Positions 6,252 through 15,297 are shown, counted from the first letter of the stretch. The stretch: 64,000 bases of DNA from Bacillota bacterium (GCA_023420895.1 JAEZUY010000029.1:1-64000); one strand, 5' to 3'. Numbers and translations are program-made. The notes: generated from the letters alone by a model not told the origin.

Positions 6252-8669
6252 ATGAAAAGTTTGGGTGAATACAGACCAAGTGAAATAGAGAAGAAATGGC
6301 AGGATATATGGGACGAAGAAGGCACTTTCTATGCGTCAGACGAGACAGACAAGCCTAAATTTTATGCTCTTATAGAATTCCCTTATCCATCAGGACAGGG
6401 ACTTCACGTAGGGCATCCTAGACCATATACTGCACTGGATGTCGTATCCAGAAAGAGAAGAATGGAAGGATATAATGTGCTTTATCCAATGGGATGGGAC
6501 GCATTTGGACTTCCTACAGAAAACTACGCTATCAAAAACAAGATACATCCGGCGATAGTTACAGAAAGAAATATAGCAAATTTCAAGCAGCAGCTTAAAT
6601 CGCTTGGCCTTTCTTTCGACTGGTCGAGAGAGATAAATACTACTGATCCTGAATATTATAAATGGACTCAGTGGATATTCCTGAAAATGTATGAAAAAGG
6701 ACTTGCTTACAAAAAAGAAGCTTCTATAAACTGGTGTCCAGACTGTAAAGTCGGACTTTCAAATGAAGAAGTTGTAGGAGGAGCATGTGAACGCTGCGGA
6801 ACTGAAGTTTCAAGAAAGGTGAAAAATCAGTGGATGCTGAAAATAACTGCATACGCTGACAGACTTGCAGAAGATCTTAAGAATGTAGACTACTTAGACA
6901 AGATAAAAGCTCAGCAGATAAACTGGATAGGAAAATCAGAAGGAGCAGAAATTGATTTCCCTATATCGAGCGGAGACAAGTTAAAAGTATATACTACAAG
7001 ACCGGATACTATATACGGAGTTACTTATATGGTAATTTCACCGGAACATTCTATAATAGACAAGCTTTCAGATAAAATAGAGAATATGGAAGAAATAGAG
7101 AAATATAGAGAATATGCCAGCCATAAATCTGATTTTGAAAGAACAGAGCTTGCTAAAGAAAAAACTGGTGTTGAAATAAAAGGGATAAAAGCGACAAATC
7201 CTGTGAGCGGAGAAGAGATACCTGTATGGATTTCAGACTACGTTCTTGCAAGCTACGGAACAGGAGCGGTTATGTCGGTTCCCGGACACGATGAAAGAGA
7301 CTGGGAATTCGCTAAAAAATTCGGTCTTCCTATAAGAGAAGTTGTTGCAGGCGGAGATGTTGAGAAAGAAGCTTATACAGACACAGCAACAGGAAAAATA
7401 GTGAATTCTGAAATAATAGACGGACTCGAAGTTAAAGATGCAAAAGAAAAGATAACTGAATATATAGAAGAAAAAGGCCTTGGAGAGAGAAAGACTAATT
7501 TCAAACTCAGAGACTGGGTATTCTCAAGACAGAGATACTGGGGAGAGCCTATACCTATGATTCACTGTGATGACTGCGGATGGGTTCCGGTTCCTGAAGA
7601 AGAGCTTCCGGTAGTTCTTCCTGAGGTTGAGAGCTACGAGCCTAGTGATGACGGAGAATCGCCTCTTTCTAAAATGACTGACTGGGTCAACACGGAATGT
7701 CCAAAATGCGGAAAGCCTGCAAAGAGAGAAACAGACACTATGCCTCAGTGGGCAGGATCTTCATGGTATTTCTTAAGATATATAGATCCTCACAATGACA
7801 AAGCATTTGCAGACAGAGACAAACTTGATTACTGGATGCCGGTAGACTGGTATAATGGAGGAATGGAGCATACTACTCTTCACCTTCTTTATTCAAGATT
7901 CTGGTACAAAGTTCTTTATGATTTAGATTTAGTTCCGGGAAAAGAGCCTTATCAGAAGAGAACTTCTCATGGAATGATACTTGGAGAAAACAATGAAAAG
8001 ATGTCTAAATCAAGAGGAAATGTTGTAAATCCGGATGATGTTGTAAATGAATTCGGAGCAGATACATTGAGACTTTACGAAATGTTCATAGGAGACTTTG
8101 AAAAGTCTGTATCATGGTCTGAAAACGGAGTTAGAGGATGCAGAAGATTCCTTGACAGAGTATGGAAGCTTCAGGACATGCTTTCAGATGAAAAAGATTT
8201 GAGCAAAGATCTTGAAACTGCTTTCCACAAGACTATTAAAAAAGTTTCAAATGACTATGAAGGTATGAAATACAACACTGCAATAGCCGCTCTTATGGCG
8301 CTTCTGAATGATATATACTCAAAGGGAAGCATTACACAGAAAGAGTTTGAAATATTTATAACTCTTCTAAATCCTGTAGCGCCTCATATAACTGAAGAGC
8401 TTTGGGAAATTGCAGGTTTCGAAGGAAAACTGAATCAGACTTCTTGGCCAGAATGGGATGAAGATAAGACTGTGGACGATGTGATAGAAATAGCAGTTCA
8501 GGTAAACGGAAAAGTAAGGGGAACTGTTGAAGTAGCCAAAGACGCTCCTAAAGAAGAAGTAGATGAAAAAGTAATGGCTGACGAAAAAGTTCAGAGTTTC
8601 CTTGAAGGAAAGAACATAGTGAAACAGATTTATGTACCAGGAAGAATCTATAATATAGTTGCAAAATAA
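6252..8669 (+). CDS. leuS: Leucine--tRNA ligase
   Basis: This 805-aa class I synthetase charges tRNA-Leu, two isoacceptors of which lie in this window. The HIGH motif appears as HVGH (52-55) within PYPSGQGLHVGH. The CP1 editing domain includes the Thr/Asp-rich TTRPDT stretch. A zinc-type CxxC pair (NWCPDCKVG, then GACERCG) and a second cysteine set occur. KMSKS is at 583-587, and the C-terminal end has VQVNGKVRGT as usual for bacterial LeuRS. AGAGGAG lies just before the ATG. In many Firmicutes leuS is controlled by a T-box; none is recognisable here. A strong terminator follows. Confidence 0.98.
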   Translation: MKSLGEYRPSEIEKKWQDIWDEEGTFYASDETDKPKFYALIEFPYPSGQGLHVGHPRPYTALDVVSRKRRMEGYNVLYPMGWDAFGLPTENYAIKNKIHPAIVTERNIANFKQQLKSLGLSFDWSREINTTDPEYYKWTQWIFLKMYEKGLAYKKEASINWCPDCKVGLSNEEVVGGACERCGTEVSRKVKNQWMLKITAYADRLAEDLKNVDYLDKIKAQQINWIGKSEGAEIDFPISSGDKLKVYTTRPDTIYGVTYMVISPEHSIIDKLSDKIENMEEIEKYREYASHKSDFERTELAKEKTGVEIKGIKATNPVSGEEIPVWISDYVLASYGTGAVMSVPGHDERDWEFAKKFGLPIREVVAGGDVEKEAYTDTATGKIVNSEIIDGLEVKDAKEKITEYIEEKGLGERKTNFKLRDWVFSRQRYWGEPIPMIHCDDCGWVPVPEEELPVVLPEVESYEPSDDGESPLSKMTDWVNTECPKCGKPAKRETDTMPQWAGSSWYFLRYIDPHNDKAFADRDKLDYWMPVDWYNGGMEHTTLHLLYSRFWYKVLYDLDLVPGKEPYQKRTSHGMILGENNEKMSKSRGNVVNPDDVVNEFGADTLRLYEMFIGDFEKSVSWSENGVRGCRRFLDRVWKLQDMLSDEKDLSKDLETAFHKTIKKVSNDYEGMKYNTAIAALMALLNDIYSKGSITQKEFEIFITLLNPVAPHITEELWEIAGFEGKLNQTSWPEWDEDKTVDDVIEIAVQVNGKVRGTVEVAKDAPKEEVDEKVMADEKVQSFLEGKNIVKQIYVPGRIYNIVAK

Positions 8670-8699
8670 TAAAAATTAGATAATGCATATATAAATACG

Positions 8700-8735
8700 G
8701 CTCTTCTGTTTAAAAAACAGGAGAGCTTTTATTTA
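8700..8735 (+). terminator. Intrinsic terminator after leuS
   Basis: GCTCTTCTGTTT pairs with AAACAGGAGAGC (one G-U) around a 2-nt loop, then TTTT. Confidence 0.9.
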
Positions 8736-8846
8736 TTAAAAAATTTGTCAAATGAGAAAAAGCTAAAGAAACGGCGAAAAACAGCATATAATAGAGAAAA
8801 AAGGGTGTTAAGCGTAACTCTGACTTTATTTTAACAAAAGAGATAG

Positions 8847-8876
8847 TTTTCAAAATATTATCATATATAGTATAAT
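8847..8876 (+). promoter_or_regulatory. Promoter of the 6S-like RNA
   Basis: TATAAT at 8871-8876 is preceded by TTTTCA at 8847-8852 with an 18-bp spacer. Transcription would begin near 8883. Confidence 0.55.
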
Positions 8877-8882
8877 GAACTC

Positions 8883-9114
8883 AAGAAGTTGAGAAATCAA
8901 CAGTTCTGAATAGTCCTGAGATGTTCGGAAACTTTAATAATTCAACCGACATAGATAATACGGGAGCCCGGAGTCTCTCACCAGCTGGCAAGCCTCTTTG
9001 AAGGACGTCAAAAGCTGAGAGCAGGGCACCCACCTGCGGAATAGCGGGTATGAATTAGAAAAGCAACCGGCATATTGGGAGAAGACCTTATTTGAAAAAA
9101 TAAGGTCTTTTTTA
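8883..9114 (+). ncRNA. ssrS: 6S RNA (ssrS-like), global regulator of RNA polymerase
   Basis: A non-coding transcript of about 230 nt lies between a promoter and a strong terminator. The 5' segment TCCTGAGATGTTCGG pairs with CCGGCATATTGGGA near the 3' end, giving the closing stem of 6S RNA; CTGAGATGTTCG is nearly identical to the E. coli 6S 5' arm. Inside, GGGAGCCC pairs with GGGCACCC around an A-A mismatch, and CTCTC...AGCT with AGCT...GAGAG, giving a long rod with a central unpaired region. 6S RNA mimics an open promoter and binds housekeeping sigma-RNA polymerase in stationary phase. No open frame covers it on this strand. The exact 5' end is an estimate. Confidence 0.82.
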
Positions 9115-9117
9115 TTT
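9082..9117 (+). terminator. Intrinsic terminator of the 6S-like RNA
   Basis: AAGACCTTATTT and AAATAAGGTCTT form a perfect 12-bp stem around GAAA, followed by a T-run. Confidence 0.95.
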
Positions 9118-9142
9118 GCTCATATTTATATTGTATTCATTT

Positions 9143-9985
9143 TTATTTTTTAAAATTACAGTATTTTTCAAGCTGTTTTCTTATGGAAACCTGTTCAGGA
9201 TTTCCTTTTTCGTCATAATGCGTTATTTCTTCAATATCCATATCGAGCAGCGCTTTGAGAGAAGATTCATAATATTTCAGCACATCAGACGGACAGTGGG
9301 TATCTGAACCGAAAGTTATTATCTTTCCGTCCATATCTCTGTACAGCTTCAGCACTTTTCCGTTTGGAAGAAAAGAATTCATTCCGTATCTGTATCCGGA
9401 AGTGTTTATTTCTATTCCTTTTCCGTCTTTTATAACAGTTTCAAAAAGTTTTTCAAGAATATAGGAATAATCTTCAAATTCAGCGGGCTCCTTGAGAAAA
9501 CGCGCATACCTGTCTATAAGATTGACATGGCCTAATACCTCGTAAGATTTGAAATTCTCAGCACAGTAGAGAAATTCTTCATAGTACTGCTTATAAGCTT
9601 CAAGAGGAGTTTTTCCTCTGAAATAAGATCCGTCATGCAAATCCTTTCTGTCCGCAGTGTGAAGAGAAAGGATAGTGAATTCGAAATCATCAAAAGGAAA
9701 TCTCTTTTCTATATCTTCTACTAGATGAGGCTGAAGTCCCATTTCAACACCTGACAGAATTCTTATTTTATCTGAATACTCAGTTTTGAATTTTTTAACT
9801 GTTTTAAGATATTCCTCAGGTTCAAATACGAAAAGATCATTTTCAACATCGCCTGCAAAGTCATAATCTATATGATCTGTAAAAGCTATTGAAGTGCATC
9901 CTTTTTTCAGCGCTCCTTCAATCATTTTCTCCATTTCAAATTCGCAGTCTCCGGAGAAAGCAGTGTGTGCGTGATAATCGTGCAT
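9143..9985 (-). CDS. PHP-domain histidinol-phosphatase-like hydrolase (HisJ/HisK family)
   Basis: This 280-aa protein belongs to the PHP metal-dependent phosphoesterases. Numbered from the chosen start, HAHT (5-8) and TDHID (36-40) are the N-terminal metal ligands, and later GHVNLIDRY and GSDTHCPSD supply further His and Asp residues. The family includes histidinol phosphatases, but no his genes are nearby, so the substrate is uncertain. I chose the ATG at 9985 because AAAGGAG precedes it by 12 nt; the ATG 11 codons upstream (10018) has no ribosome site. The gene converges on the 6S-like RNA terminator. Confidence 0.82.
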   Translation of the reverse strand: MHDYHAHTAFSGDCEFEMEKMIEGALKKGCTSIAFTDHIDYDFAGDVENDLFVFEPEEYLKTVKKFKTEYSDKIRILSGVEMGLQPHLVEDIEKRFPFDDFEFTILSLHTADRKDLHDGSYFRGKTPLEAYKQYYEEFLYCAENFKSYEVLGHVNLIDRYARFLKEPAEFEDYSYILEKLFETVIKDGKGIEINTSGYRYGMNSFLPNGKVLKLYRDMDGKIITFGSDTHCPSDVLKYYESSLKALLDMDIEEITHYDEKGNPEQVSIRKQLEKYCNFKK

Positions 9986-10098
9986 ATTAAAAAACAACTC
10001 CTTTAGTCTAAAATTCATTAGTTATGGAATATATTTTCGGGATAGTATATAAAATTTTAATACTATAAGGAAAATTAATACTATTTAACTAATTATAG

Positions 10099-10128
10099 CA
10101 CAATAAGATAAAAATATTGTGTTATAAT
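10099..10128 (+). promoter_or_regulatory. Promoter region of lpdA with inverted repeat
   Basis: TATAAT at 10123-10128 follows an inverted repeat CACAATA-N9-TATTGTG (10099-10121) that covers the expected -35/spacer region. TTAATACTAT occurs twice just upstream (about 10056-10083). An operator role is inference. Confidence 0.4.
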
Positions 10129-10211
10129 AATCAGTAGGAAGTAAAGCATTAAAGCTATAAAAGAAAATTATATCCCTATTGGGGAAAAAGAAAGGATAGA
10201 GGAGGTTTATT

Positions 10212-11603
10212 ATGTCATACGATATAATTGTAATTGGTGGAGGTCCAGCAGGATACGTTGGAGCTATAAAAGCTGCTCAGCTTGGAGCTAAAGTTGCTAT
10301 AGTTGAGAAAGATGAAAGATACGGAGGTACTTGCCTTAACAGAGGATGTATCCCTACAAAAACATACGTTAAAAATGCTGAAATAATAGAGCATATAAAA
10401 GCGGCTAAATCTAGAGGAATCGTTCTTGACAGCACAGATTTCACTGTAGATATGAAAAAAATAGTGAAATACAAAGAAAGAGTAGTAAGAAAAATGACTA
10501 TGGGAATAGCTGCAATACTTAAAAGCTACGATATAGACATGTTCCACGGTGTAGGAAAACTTACAGCAGATAAAAATGTAAAAGTGGAAAAAGCAGAAGG
10601 CGGAGAAGAAGTTATAGAAGGAAAGAAAATAATATTCGCTGGAGGATCTAAAGTACACAAAGTTAATATACCTGGAGCAGATCACGAAAAAGTTATAACT
10701 AGTGATGAAATACTTGATCTTGAAGAACTTCCAGCAAGACTTGCAGTAGTAGGCGGAGGAGTTATAGGATGTGAAATCGCAACTATATTCAATGCTTACG
10801 GAACTGAAGTTTCTGTAATACAGTCTAACGACGTTGTAGTTCCAGGAATGGACAGAGAAGTTAGTAGAGAACTAGGAAAAATAATGAAGAAAAAAGGAGT
10901 TAATATCCTTACAGAAAGCAGACTTGAGTCTATAGAAGAAGTTGAAGGCGGACTTAAGCTGAACATAAAAGATAAAGACTCTATAGAAGCTGACCTTGTT
11001 CTAATGGCTATAGGAAGAATTCCTGAACTTGAAGGAGTTGGGGAAATAGAATTCGAAATGAACAGAGGCGCTATAGTTGTTAACGATAAAATGGAAACTA
11101 GCGTTGAAGGAATCTATGCTCCTGGAGATATAAACGCAAGACTTATGCTTGCGCACTCAGCTTCAAAAATGGCTGAAGTTGCAGTTATAAACGCATTAGG
11201 AGGAGATGTAGAATATGATCCTACAGCTAACCCTTCATGTGTTTACACTCTTCCAGAAGTTGCAGCAGTAGGACTTACTCAAGCGGAAGCAAAAGAAAAA
11301 TATGAAAACGTAGGAGTAGGAAAATATCCATTCGGAGGAAACGGAAGAGCAGTTGCATCAGGAGAATTAGACGGATTCGTAAAAGTTATAGCTGATAAAG
11401 ATACTAAGAAAATACTTGGTGTTCATATGATCGGTGTTAACACTGCAGAAATGATAAACGAAGCTGCAGTTCTTATAGAAAACGGAGTTACAGCAGAAGA
11501 AGCGGCTGAAACAGTTCACGCTCACCCAACATATACAGAAGCATTCATGGAAGCATGTGCTGACAGTATAGGGGACTGTATCCACCTTCCAAAAAAGAAA
11601 TAG
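10212..11603 (+). CDS. lpdA: Dihydrolipoyl dehydrogenase
   Basis: This 463-aa FAD disulfide oxidoreductase regenerates lipoamide on a 2-oxoacid dehydrogenase or glycine cleavage H protein. The N-terminal FAD site GGGPAGYVGA (9-18) is followed by the redox pair GGTCLNRGCIPTK (C41 and C46). The NAD-binding GGGVIGCE occurs mid-protein, and HAHPTYTEA near the C-terminus provides the His-Glu pair. GAGGAGG lies 7 nt before the ATG. The gene is monocistronic with its own promoter and terminator; no E2 or glycine cleavage genes are adjacent, so the partner complex is unknown. No N-terminal lipoyl domain is fused. Confidence 0.95.
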   Translation: MSYDIIVIGGGPAGYVGAIKAAQLGAKVAIVEKDERYGGTCLNRGCIPTKTYVKNAEIIEHIKAAKSRGIVLDSTDFTVDMKKIVKYKERVVRKMTMGIAAILKSYDIDMFHGVGKLTADKNVKVEKAEGGEEVIEGKKIIFAGGSKVHKVNIPGADHEKVITSDEILDLEELPARLAVVGGGVIGCEIATIFNAYGTEVSVIQSNDVVVPGMDREVSRELGKIMKKKGVNILTESRLESIEEVEGGLKLNIKDKDSIEADLVLMAIGRIPELEGVGEIEFEMNRGAIVVNDKMETSVEGIYAPGDINARLMLAHSASKMAEVAVINALGGDVEYDPTANPSCVYTLPEVAAVGLTQAEAKEKYENVGVGKYPFGGNGRAVASGELDGFVKVIADKDTKKILGVHMIGVNTAEMINEAAVLIENGVTAEEAAETVHAHPTYTEAFMEACADSIGDCIHLPKKK

Positions 11604-11634
11604 GAATACAATTGCAATTAAATATTGAATAAAG

Positions 11635-11672
11635 ATAAAAGCTGGCCTTTTAGTCAGCTTTTATTTTTTTTA
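11635..11672 (+). terminator. Intrinsic terminator after lpdA
   Basis: ATAAAAGCTG and CAGCTTTTAT form a 10-bp stem around a 10-nt loop, followed by a T-run. Confidence 0.9.
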
Positions 11673-11694
11673 AATAATGTATTTCAATATGTGG

Positions 11695-11700
11695 TATAAT
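11695..11700 (+). promoter_or_regulatory. -10 box of the LacI-family regulator
   Basis: TATAAT in TGGTATAATG is an extended -10 type context. It overlaps an upstream in-frame ATG (11699), which excludes that ATG as the start if this promoter is used. Confidence 0.5.
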
Positions 11701-11749
11701 GATTCTAAACGCGTATTTACATAAAAGAGAAACTGAAAGGGTGAGACGG

Positions 11750-12748
11750 ATGGTAGCTACTATAAAAGATGTTGCTAAAAAAGCAGGTGTTTCGATTTCA
11801 ACAGTCTCAAGAGTTGTGAATGATTCAAAACCTGTCAGTGAAGAAGTCAGAAAAAGAGTTGAAAAAGCTATTGAAGAACTCGGATACAAGCCCAATCAGG
11901 TTGCAAGATCTCTAGTGACTAAAAGATCTGCGCTGATAGGTGTAATAGTTACTGATTTAGGAAATTCTTATGTAGCTGAGGTTCTGAGAGGAATAGAGGA
12001 AATAGGAAGGATGTATGATTACGATATAATCCTGTCATCTACATTTGGAGAAAAACAGGCTGAAATAAAATCACTTCAGGTATTGAGATCAAAACAGGTT
12101 GAAGGAATGATTCTTATTTCGGATAATGTAAATGAAGAGCTTGATTCAGCTATAGAGAAGCTCAACATGCCTTTTATATATTTAAATAGATATTACTATA
12201 AGGAAAAGTACCCTACCGTTGTAATAGACAACAGAGAGGCGGCTTATGAGATGACGAACTATCTGATAAACAGCGGGCATAAAGATATAGCTTACATAGT
12301 TAAAAGCAGGGAAGAGAATTCAATAGAGAATAAAAAACTTGACGGCTATAAAGATGCTATAAAAGAAAACAGTCTTGAAAAGAGAGTTTTCTATGCTGAC
12401 GATGTGGGATTTAAATATGGATATAAAGTAGCTGAAGAGATAAAAAATTCCGGTGTCACAGCGGTTTTCTGCAGTTATGACGAAATAGCGCTTGGAGTTC
12501 TGGGATATTTTTATGATGAAGGAATAAAGGTTCCTGAGGAAATATCTGTCACAGGATTCGGGGATATAAGCACGGCTTCAGTTTACAGACCGACTCTCAC
12601 TACTATAAAAGTTCCTTATTACGATATAGGAGCTGTCGCTATCAGAAGAATCATAAAAGAACTGAAAGGCGAAAAAAGCGGCGAAAGTGATACGCGTCTT
12701 CCGTTTCAAATACAGGTGAGAGGAAGTTCAAAGGAAATAAATGATTAG
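11750..12748 (+). CDS. LacI-family transcriptional regulator
   Basis: This 332-aa repressor-type regulator has an N-terminal LacI helix-turn-helix (TIKDVAKKAGVSISTVSRVV, residues 3-22), the hinge helix PNQVARSLVTKRS, and a periplasmic-binding-protein-like ligand domain (IGVIVTDLGNSYVAEVLRGI onward) typical of sugar-responsive members. The start at 11750 is preferred: AAAGGGTGAG lies just upstream, whereas the in-frame ATG at 11699 lies inside the -10 box. The next gene, a DUF896 protein, starts 11 nt downstream and is probably cotranscribed. No sugar transporter is adjacent, so the effector cannot be guessed. Confidence 0.92.
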   Translation: MVATIKDVAKKAGVSISTVSRVVNDSKPVSEEVRKRVEKAIEELGYKPNQVARSLVTKRSALIGVIVTDLGNSYVAEVLRGIEEIGRMYDYDIILSSTFGEKQAEIKSLQVLRSKQVEGMILISDNVNEELDSAIEKLNMPFIYLNRYYYKEKYPTVVIDNREAAYEMTNYLINSGHKDIAYIVKSREENSIENKKLDGYKDAIKENSLEKRVFYADDVGFKYGYKVAEEIKNSGVTAVFCSYDEIALGVLGYFYDEGIKVPEEISVTGFGDISTASVYRPTLTTIKVPYYDIGAVAIRRIIKELKGEKSGESDTRLPFQIQVRGSSKEIND

Positions 12749-12759
12749 AGGGTGCAATT

Positions 12760-12954
12760 ATGATATCTAAAGAAAAAATAGACAGAATTAATGAATTGTC
12801 AAGGAAGTCTAAAGCTGAAGGTCTGACAGAAAAAGAGAAGGCCGAACAGAAATCGCTAAGAAGAGAATATATAGATGCAGTAAAGCTGTCTTTAAGAACT
12901 AAACTTGACAGTATAGAGTTCGTAGACGGTGAAAACAGCAGAAAAAAGAGCTAA
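12760..12954 (+). CDS. DUF896 family small protein (YnzC-like)
   Basis: This 64-aa highly charged helical protein starts MISKEKIDRINELSRKSK and continues with LTEKEKAEQKSLRREYI, the conserved signature of the DUF896/YnzC family of Firmicutes. The biochemical function is unknown; the B. subtilis relative is an SOS-linked gene product. It lies 11 nt after the LacI-family gene with a GAGGGTG ribosome site overlapping that gene's stop codon, so the two are likely cotranscribed. Confidence 0.88.
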   Translation: MISKEKIDRINELSRKSKAEGLTEKEKAEQKSLRREYIDAVKLSLRTKLDSIEFVDGENSRKKS

Positions 12955-13065
12955 TATCATTTTTCTCTATAAAAGAAAATGCTGATATAGAAAAAGAGGA
13001 TAATTATTTTTGAAGTGAAATAATGATTTAGTGTTATACTCTTATATAGAAAGGAAGGGAAGAGT

Positions 13066-14001
13066 TTGGAATTCAGACAGTTGGAGACCTTTGTACAAGT
13101 TGTTAAGCTTCAGAGCTTCTCTAAAGCGGCTCAGCAGCTTTACCTTACACAGCCTACGGTCACAAGCCATATACAGATTCTAGAAGAAGAACTGGATACT
13201 CTGCTTCTCAACAGATATGGGAAAAAGGCGACTCCTACAGAAGCCGGAGAGATTCTGTATGATTATGCTTTAAAGCTCGTTCAAATGAGAGATATGGCTC
13301 AATTTGATTTGAGTGCATATAATGGAAAGATACAGGGAGAACTGATAATAAGTTCTAGTTCAGTTCCCAGAAATTACATGCTTCCGAAACTTATTAAAGA
13401 GTTTTCGGACAGCTATCCTGATATATCTTTTATAATAAATGAAAGAGATTCAAAACAGGTCGTAGATGATATAAAAGAGGGATATGCCGATTTTGGAATT
13501 GTAGGGGCGATGTACGAGGAGAATTATATCGATTATATAGAGCTGGAAAAAGACAGGCTTTGTGTTATTACACCAAATAATGAGGAGTTTCCATGGGAAA
13601 ACGATTCATTGATAGATAAATCTGTCCTTTTAAAGCACAGACTTATTTTAAGAGAGAAAGGTTCAGGAACTAGAAAACTTATAGAACAGAGCCTTTCGCT
13701 GAGCAGCAAAGATAAAAAAGATGATGAAGATTATTTTGACAGAACTTCATATGTCGAGGACGGAGAGGCTATTAAGAGATTCGTAGAAGCGGGACTCGGG
13801 ATAAGCATAGTTTCAGATCTTACTGTTGACGAAGAAGTGAAAAGAGGAAGCCTTAAGAAATTCTATGTTAAAGGAATTGACTTTGACAGAGCTTTTTACT
13901 TTGCTTATCACAACAAAAGAGAACTGTCTCCTCTGAACAAAAAATTTAGAGCATTTATCCTTGGCGAATCAGAAGAAGAAGAACAGGAAAAAGAAAAATA
14001 A
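13066..14001 (+). CDS. LysR-family transcriptional regulator, possibly selenium-associated
   Basis: This 311-aa LysR-type regulator has an N-terminal winged helix-turn-helix (MEFRQLETFVQVVKLQSFSK, then AAQQLYLTQPTVTSHIQILE) and a substrate-binding domain from about residue 90 (GELIISSSSVPRNYMLPKLI). The start is TTG with GAAGGGAAGAG just upstream. A LysR subgroup annotated as associated with selenium metabolism has a similar N-terminus and effector domain, and this window carries the full Sec machinery, so membership is plausible but unproven. The C-terminus is Glu/Lys-rich. The divergent partner gene usual for LysR is absent: the upstream gene runs in the same direction. Confidence 0.85.
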   Translation: MEFRQLETFVQVVKLQSFSKAAQQLYLTQPTVTSHIQILEEELDTLLLNRYGKKATPTEAGEILYDYALKLVQMRDMAQFDLSAYNGKIQGELIISSSSVPRNYMLPKLIKEFSDSYPDISFIINERDSKQVVDDIKEGYADFGIVGAMYEENYIDYIELEKDRLCVITPNNEEFPWENDSLIDKSVLLKHRLILREKGSGTRKLIEQSLSLSSKDKKDDEDYFDRTSYVEDGEAIKRFVEAGLGISIVSDLTVDEEVKRGSLKKFYVKGIDFDRAFYFAYHNKRELSPLNKKFRAFILGESEEEEQEKEK

Positions 14002-14014
14002 ATTATATTAAATA

Positions 14015-14062
14015 AAAAAAGGAATCGGCCGAGATCTGCAATCTGACCGATTCCTTTTTTAT
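14015..14062. terminator. Bidirectional terminator between lysR and tRNA-Leu
   Basis: AAAAAAGGAATCGG pairs with CCGATTCCTTTTTT around a long loop. It has A/T tails on both sides and can serve both the LysR gene and the opposing tRNA gene. Confidence 0.88.
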
Positions 14063-14063
14063 T

Positions 14064-14149
14064 TGGTGCCGAAGGCGGGACTTGAACCCGCACGACATTG
14101 CTGCCATTGGATTTTGAGTCCAACGCGTCTGCCATTCCGCCACTCCGGC
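14064..14149 (-). tRNA. tRNA-Leu (anticodon CAA)
   Basis: This is an 86-nt class II tRNA on the minus strand with encoded CCA. The acceptor GCCGGAG pairs near the 3' end, the anticodon stem TTGGA/TCCAA holds loop CTCAAAA, the variable arm is long, and the T arm is GCGGG-TTCAAGT-CCCGC. The anticodon CAA (plus-strand 14114-14116) reads UUG. Confidence 0.97.
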
Positions 14150-14334
14150 ATTCTGTATAATTGATAAAAATATTATAACAGAAATAAAATTTTTATTCAA
14201 TTATGTAAAAAATAAATAATTAAATATTAAAAGAATATTTAAAAAACGACAAAAACGGCGCATAAAAAAGCAAAGTTATTATGGATGTGATATAATATAA
14301 TAAAGAATTAAATATAAAAAACGGGAGTGATGAT

Positions 14335-15297
14335 ATGGATCCAGTGACTCACGGTATAATAGGACTCGGAGTGGCTGCAATGAGCGGAGAGACTGAACTC
14401 ATAAGCCCAATTACAATCGGAGCAATTCTAGGCTCTATGTCGCCTGATATAGATATAGTCGCTAAATATAAAGGTACTTATGAATATATGAAACATCACA
14501 GAGGAGAAACACATTCACTGTTATCGGTAGCAGGACTGTCTCTTGCAATATCTGCAGGACTTTATCTGATTTTTCCGGGTTACAGTTTTTTAAATATACT
14601 GCTCTGGACATTCATAGGGACTTTATCACATATATTTTTTGATTTGCTCAATTCCTATGGAGTCAGACCTCTTCTTCCATTTAAAGGGAAGAGATATATA
14701 GCAGGGCTCATAATGCTCTACGATCCTTTTATATCACTGCTTTCTATAGGTCTTTTTGTTTCAGATATGCCTCAGCAGCTTAAAATAACTGTAGGTATCG
14801 GTTCGCTTGCAATTTATATTGCGCACAGATACGTTGTTAAAAAAGAGATGCACAAAGTGCTTTCTGAAAATTATGAGATAGAAGAAGACGAGAAAGTATA
14901 TGTTCTTCCAAGCCTTATAAACATATTCAAATGGGACTATGTTATAGAGAAAAAAGATTTTAAGGTAAGAGGAAGAATAAACTTCCTGAATGAGAAAACA
15001 GTAGAAATAGAAAGATTTTATAATCAGGAAAAAAATGATGAAAAGATAAAGATAATAAGAGAAGCTTACAACAGTGAGCTTGGAAAGTATTTTGAAGAAT
15101 TCACTTCTTCAATAAATCATGTTGAAGTCATGAAAAAAGGAAATAAAATACAGATTGATATAGTTGATTTGAGATACTATATGAATGATGACTATATGCA
15201 TCATGCCTCTTTCATATATGATGAGCAGATGGAGCTCAGACAGTCGGTGTTCAGACCGTATAAATATGACAAGAGCATAGTAGTATCGGAATCTTAA
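14335..15297 (+). CDS. YdjM-like membrane-bound metal-dependent hydrolase (DUF457)
   Basis: This 320-aa protein has the DUF457/YdjM signature: N-terminal MDPVTHGIIGLGVA, then GSMSPDIDIV and MKHHRGETHSLL with the conserved HHRG-THS metal motif, followed by several hydrophobic segments to about residue 165. The C-terminal half is soluble and charged. The family is predicted to be membrane-bound metal-dependent hydrolases, and E. coli YdjM is LexA-regulated; the substrate is unknown. A TATAAT lies upstream and an intrinsic terminator follows, so it is a single-gene unit. Confidence 0.82.
   Translation: MDPVTHGIIGLGVAAMSGETELISPITIGAILGSMSPDIDIVAKYKGTYEYMKHHRGETHSLLSVAGLSLAISAGLYLIFPGYSFLNILLWTFIGTLSHIFFDLLNSYGVRPLLPFKGKRYIAGLIMLYDPFISLLSIGLFVSDMPQQLKITVGIGSLAIYIAHRYVVKKEMHKVLSENYEIEEDEKVYVLPSLINIFKWDYVIEKKDFKVRGRINFLNEKTVEIERFYNQEKNDEKIKIIREAYNSELGKYFEEFTSSINHVEVMKKGNKIQIDIVDLRYYMNDDYMHHASFIYDEQMELRQSVFRPYKYDKSIVVSES

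Noticed and set aside
9116..9307. 63-codon plus-strand frame after the 6S-like RNA
   Set aside because: It is antisense to the well-supported PHP gene and hydrophobic by base composition only.
13908..14200. Two small minus-strand open frames around 14000-14200
   Set aside because: They overlap tRNA-Leu(CAA) and the lysR 3' end and have no protein signature.
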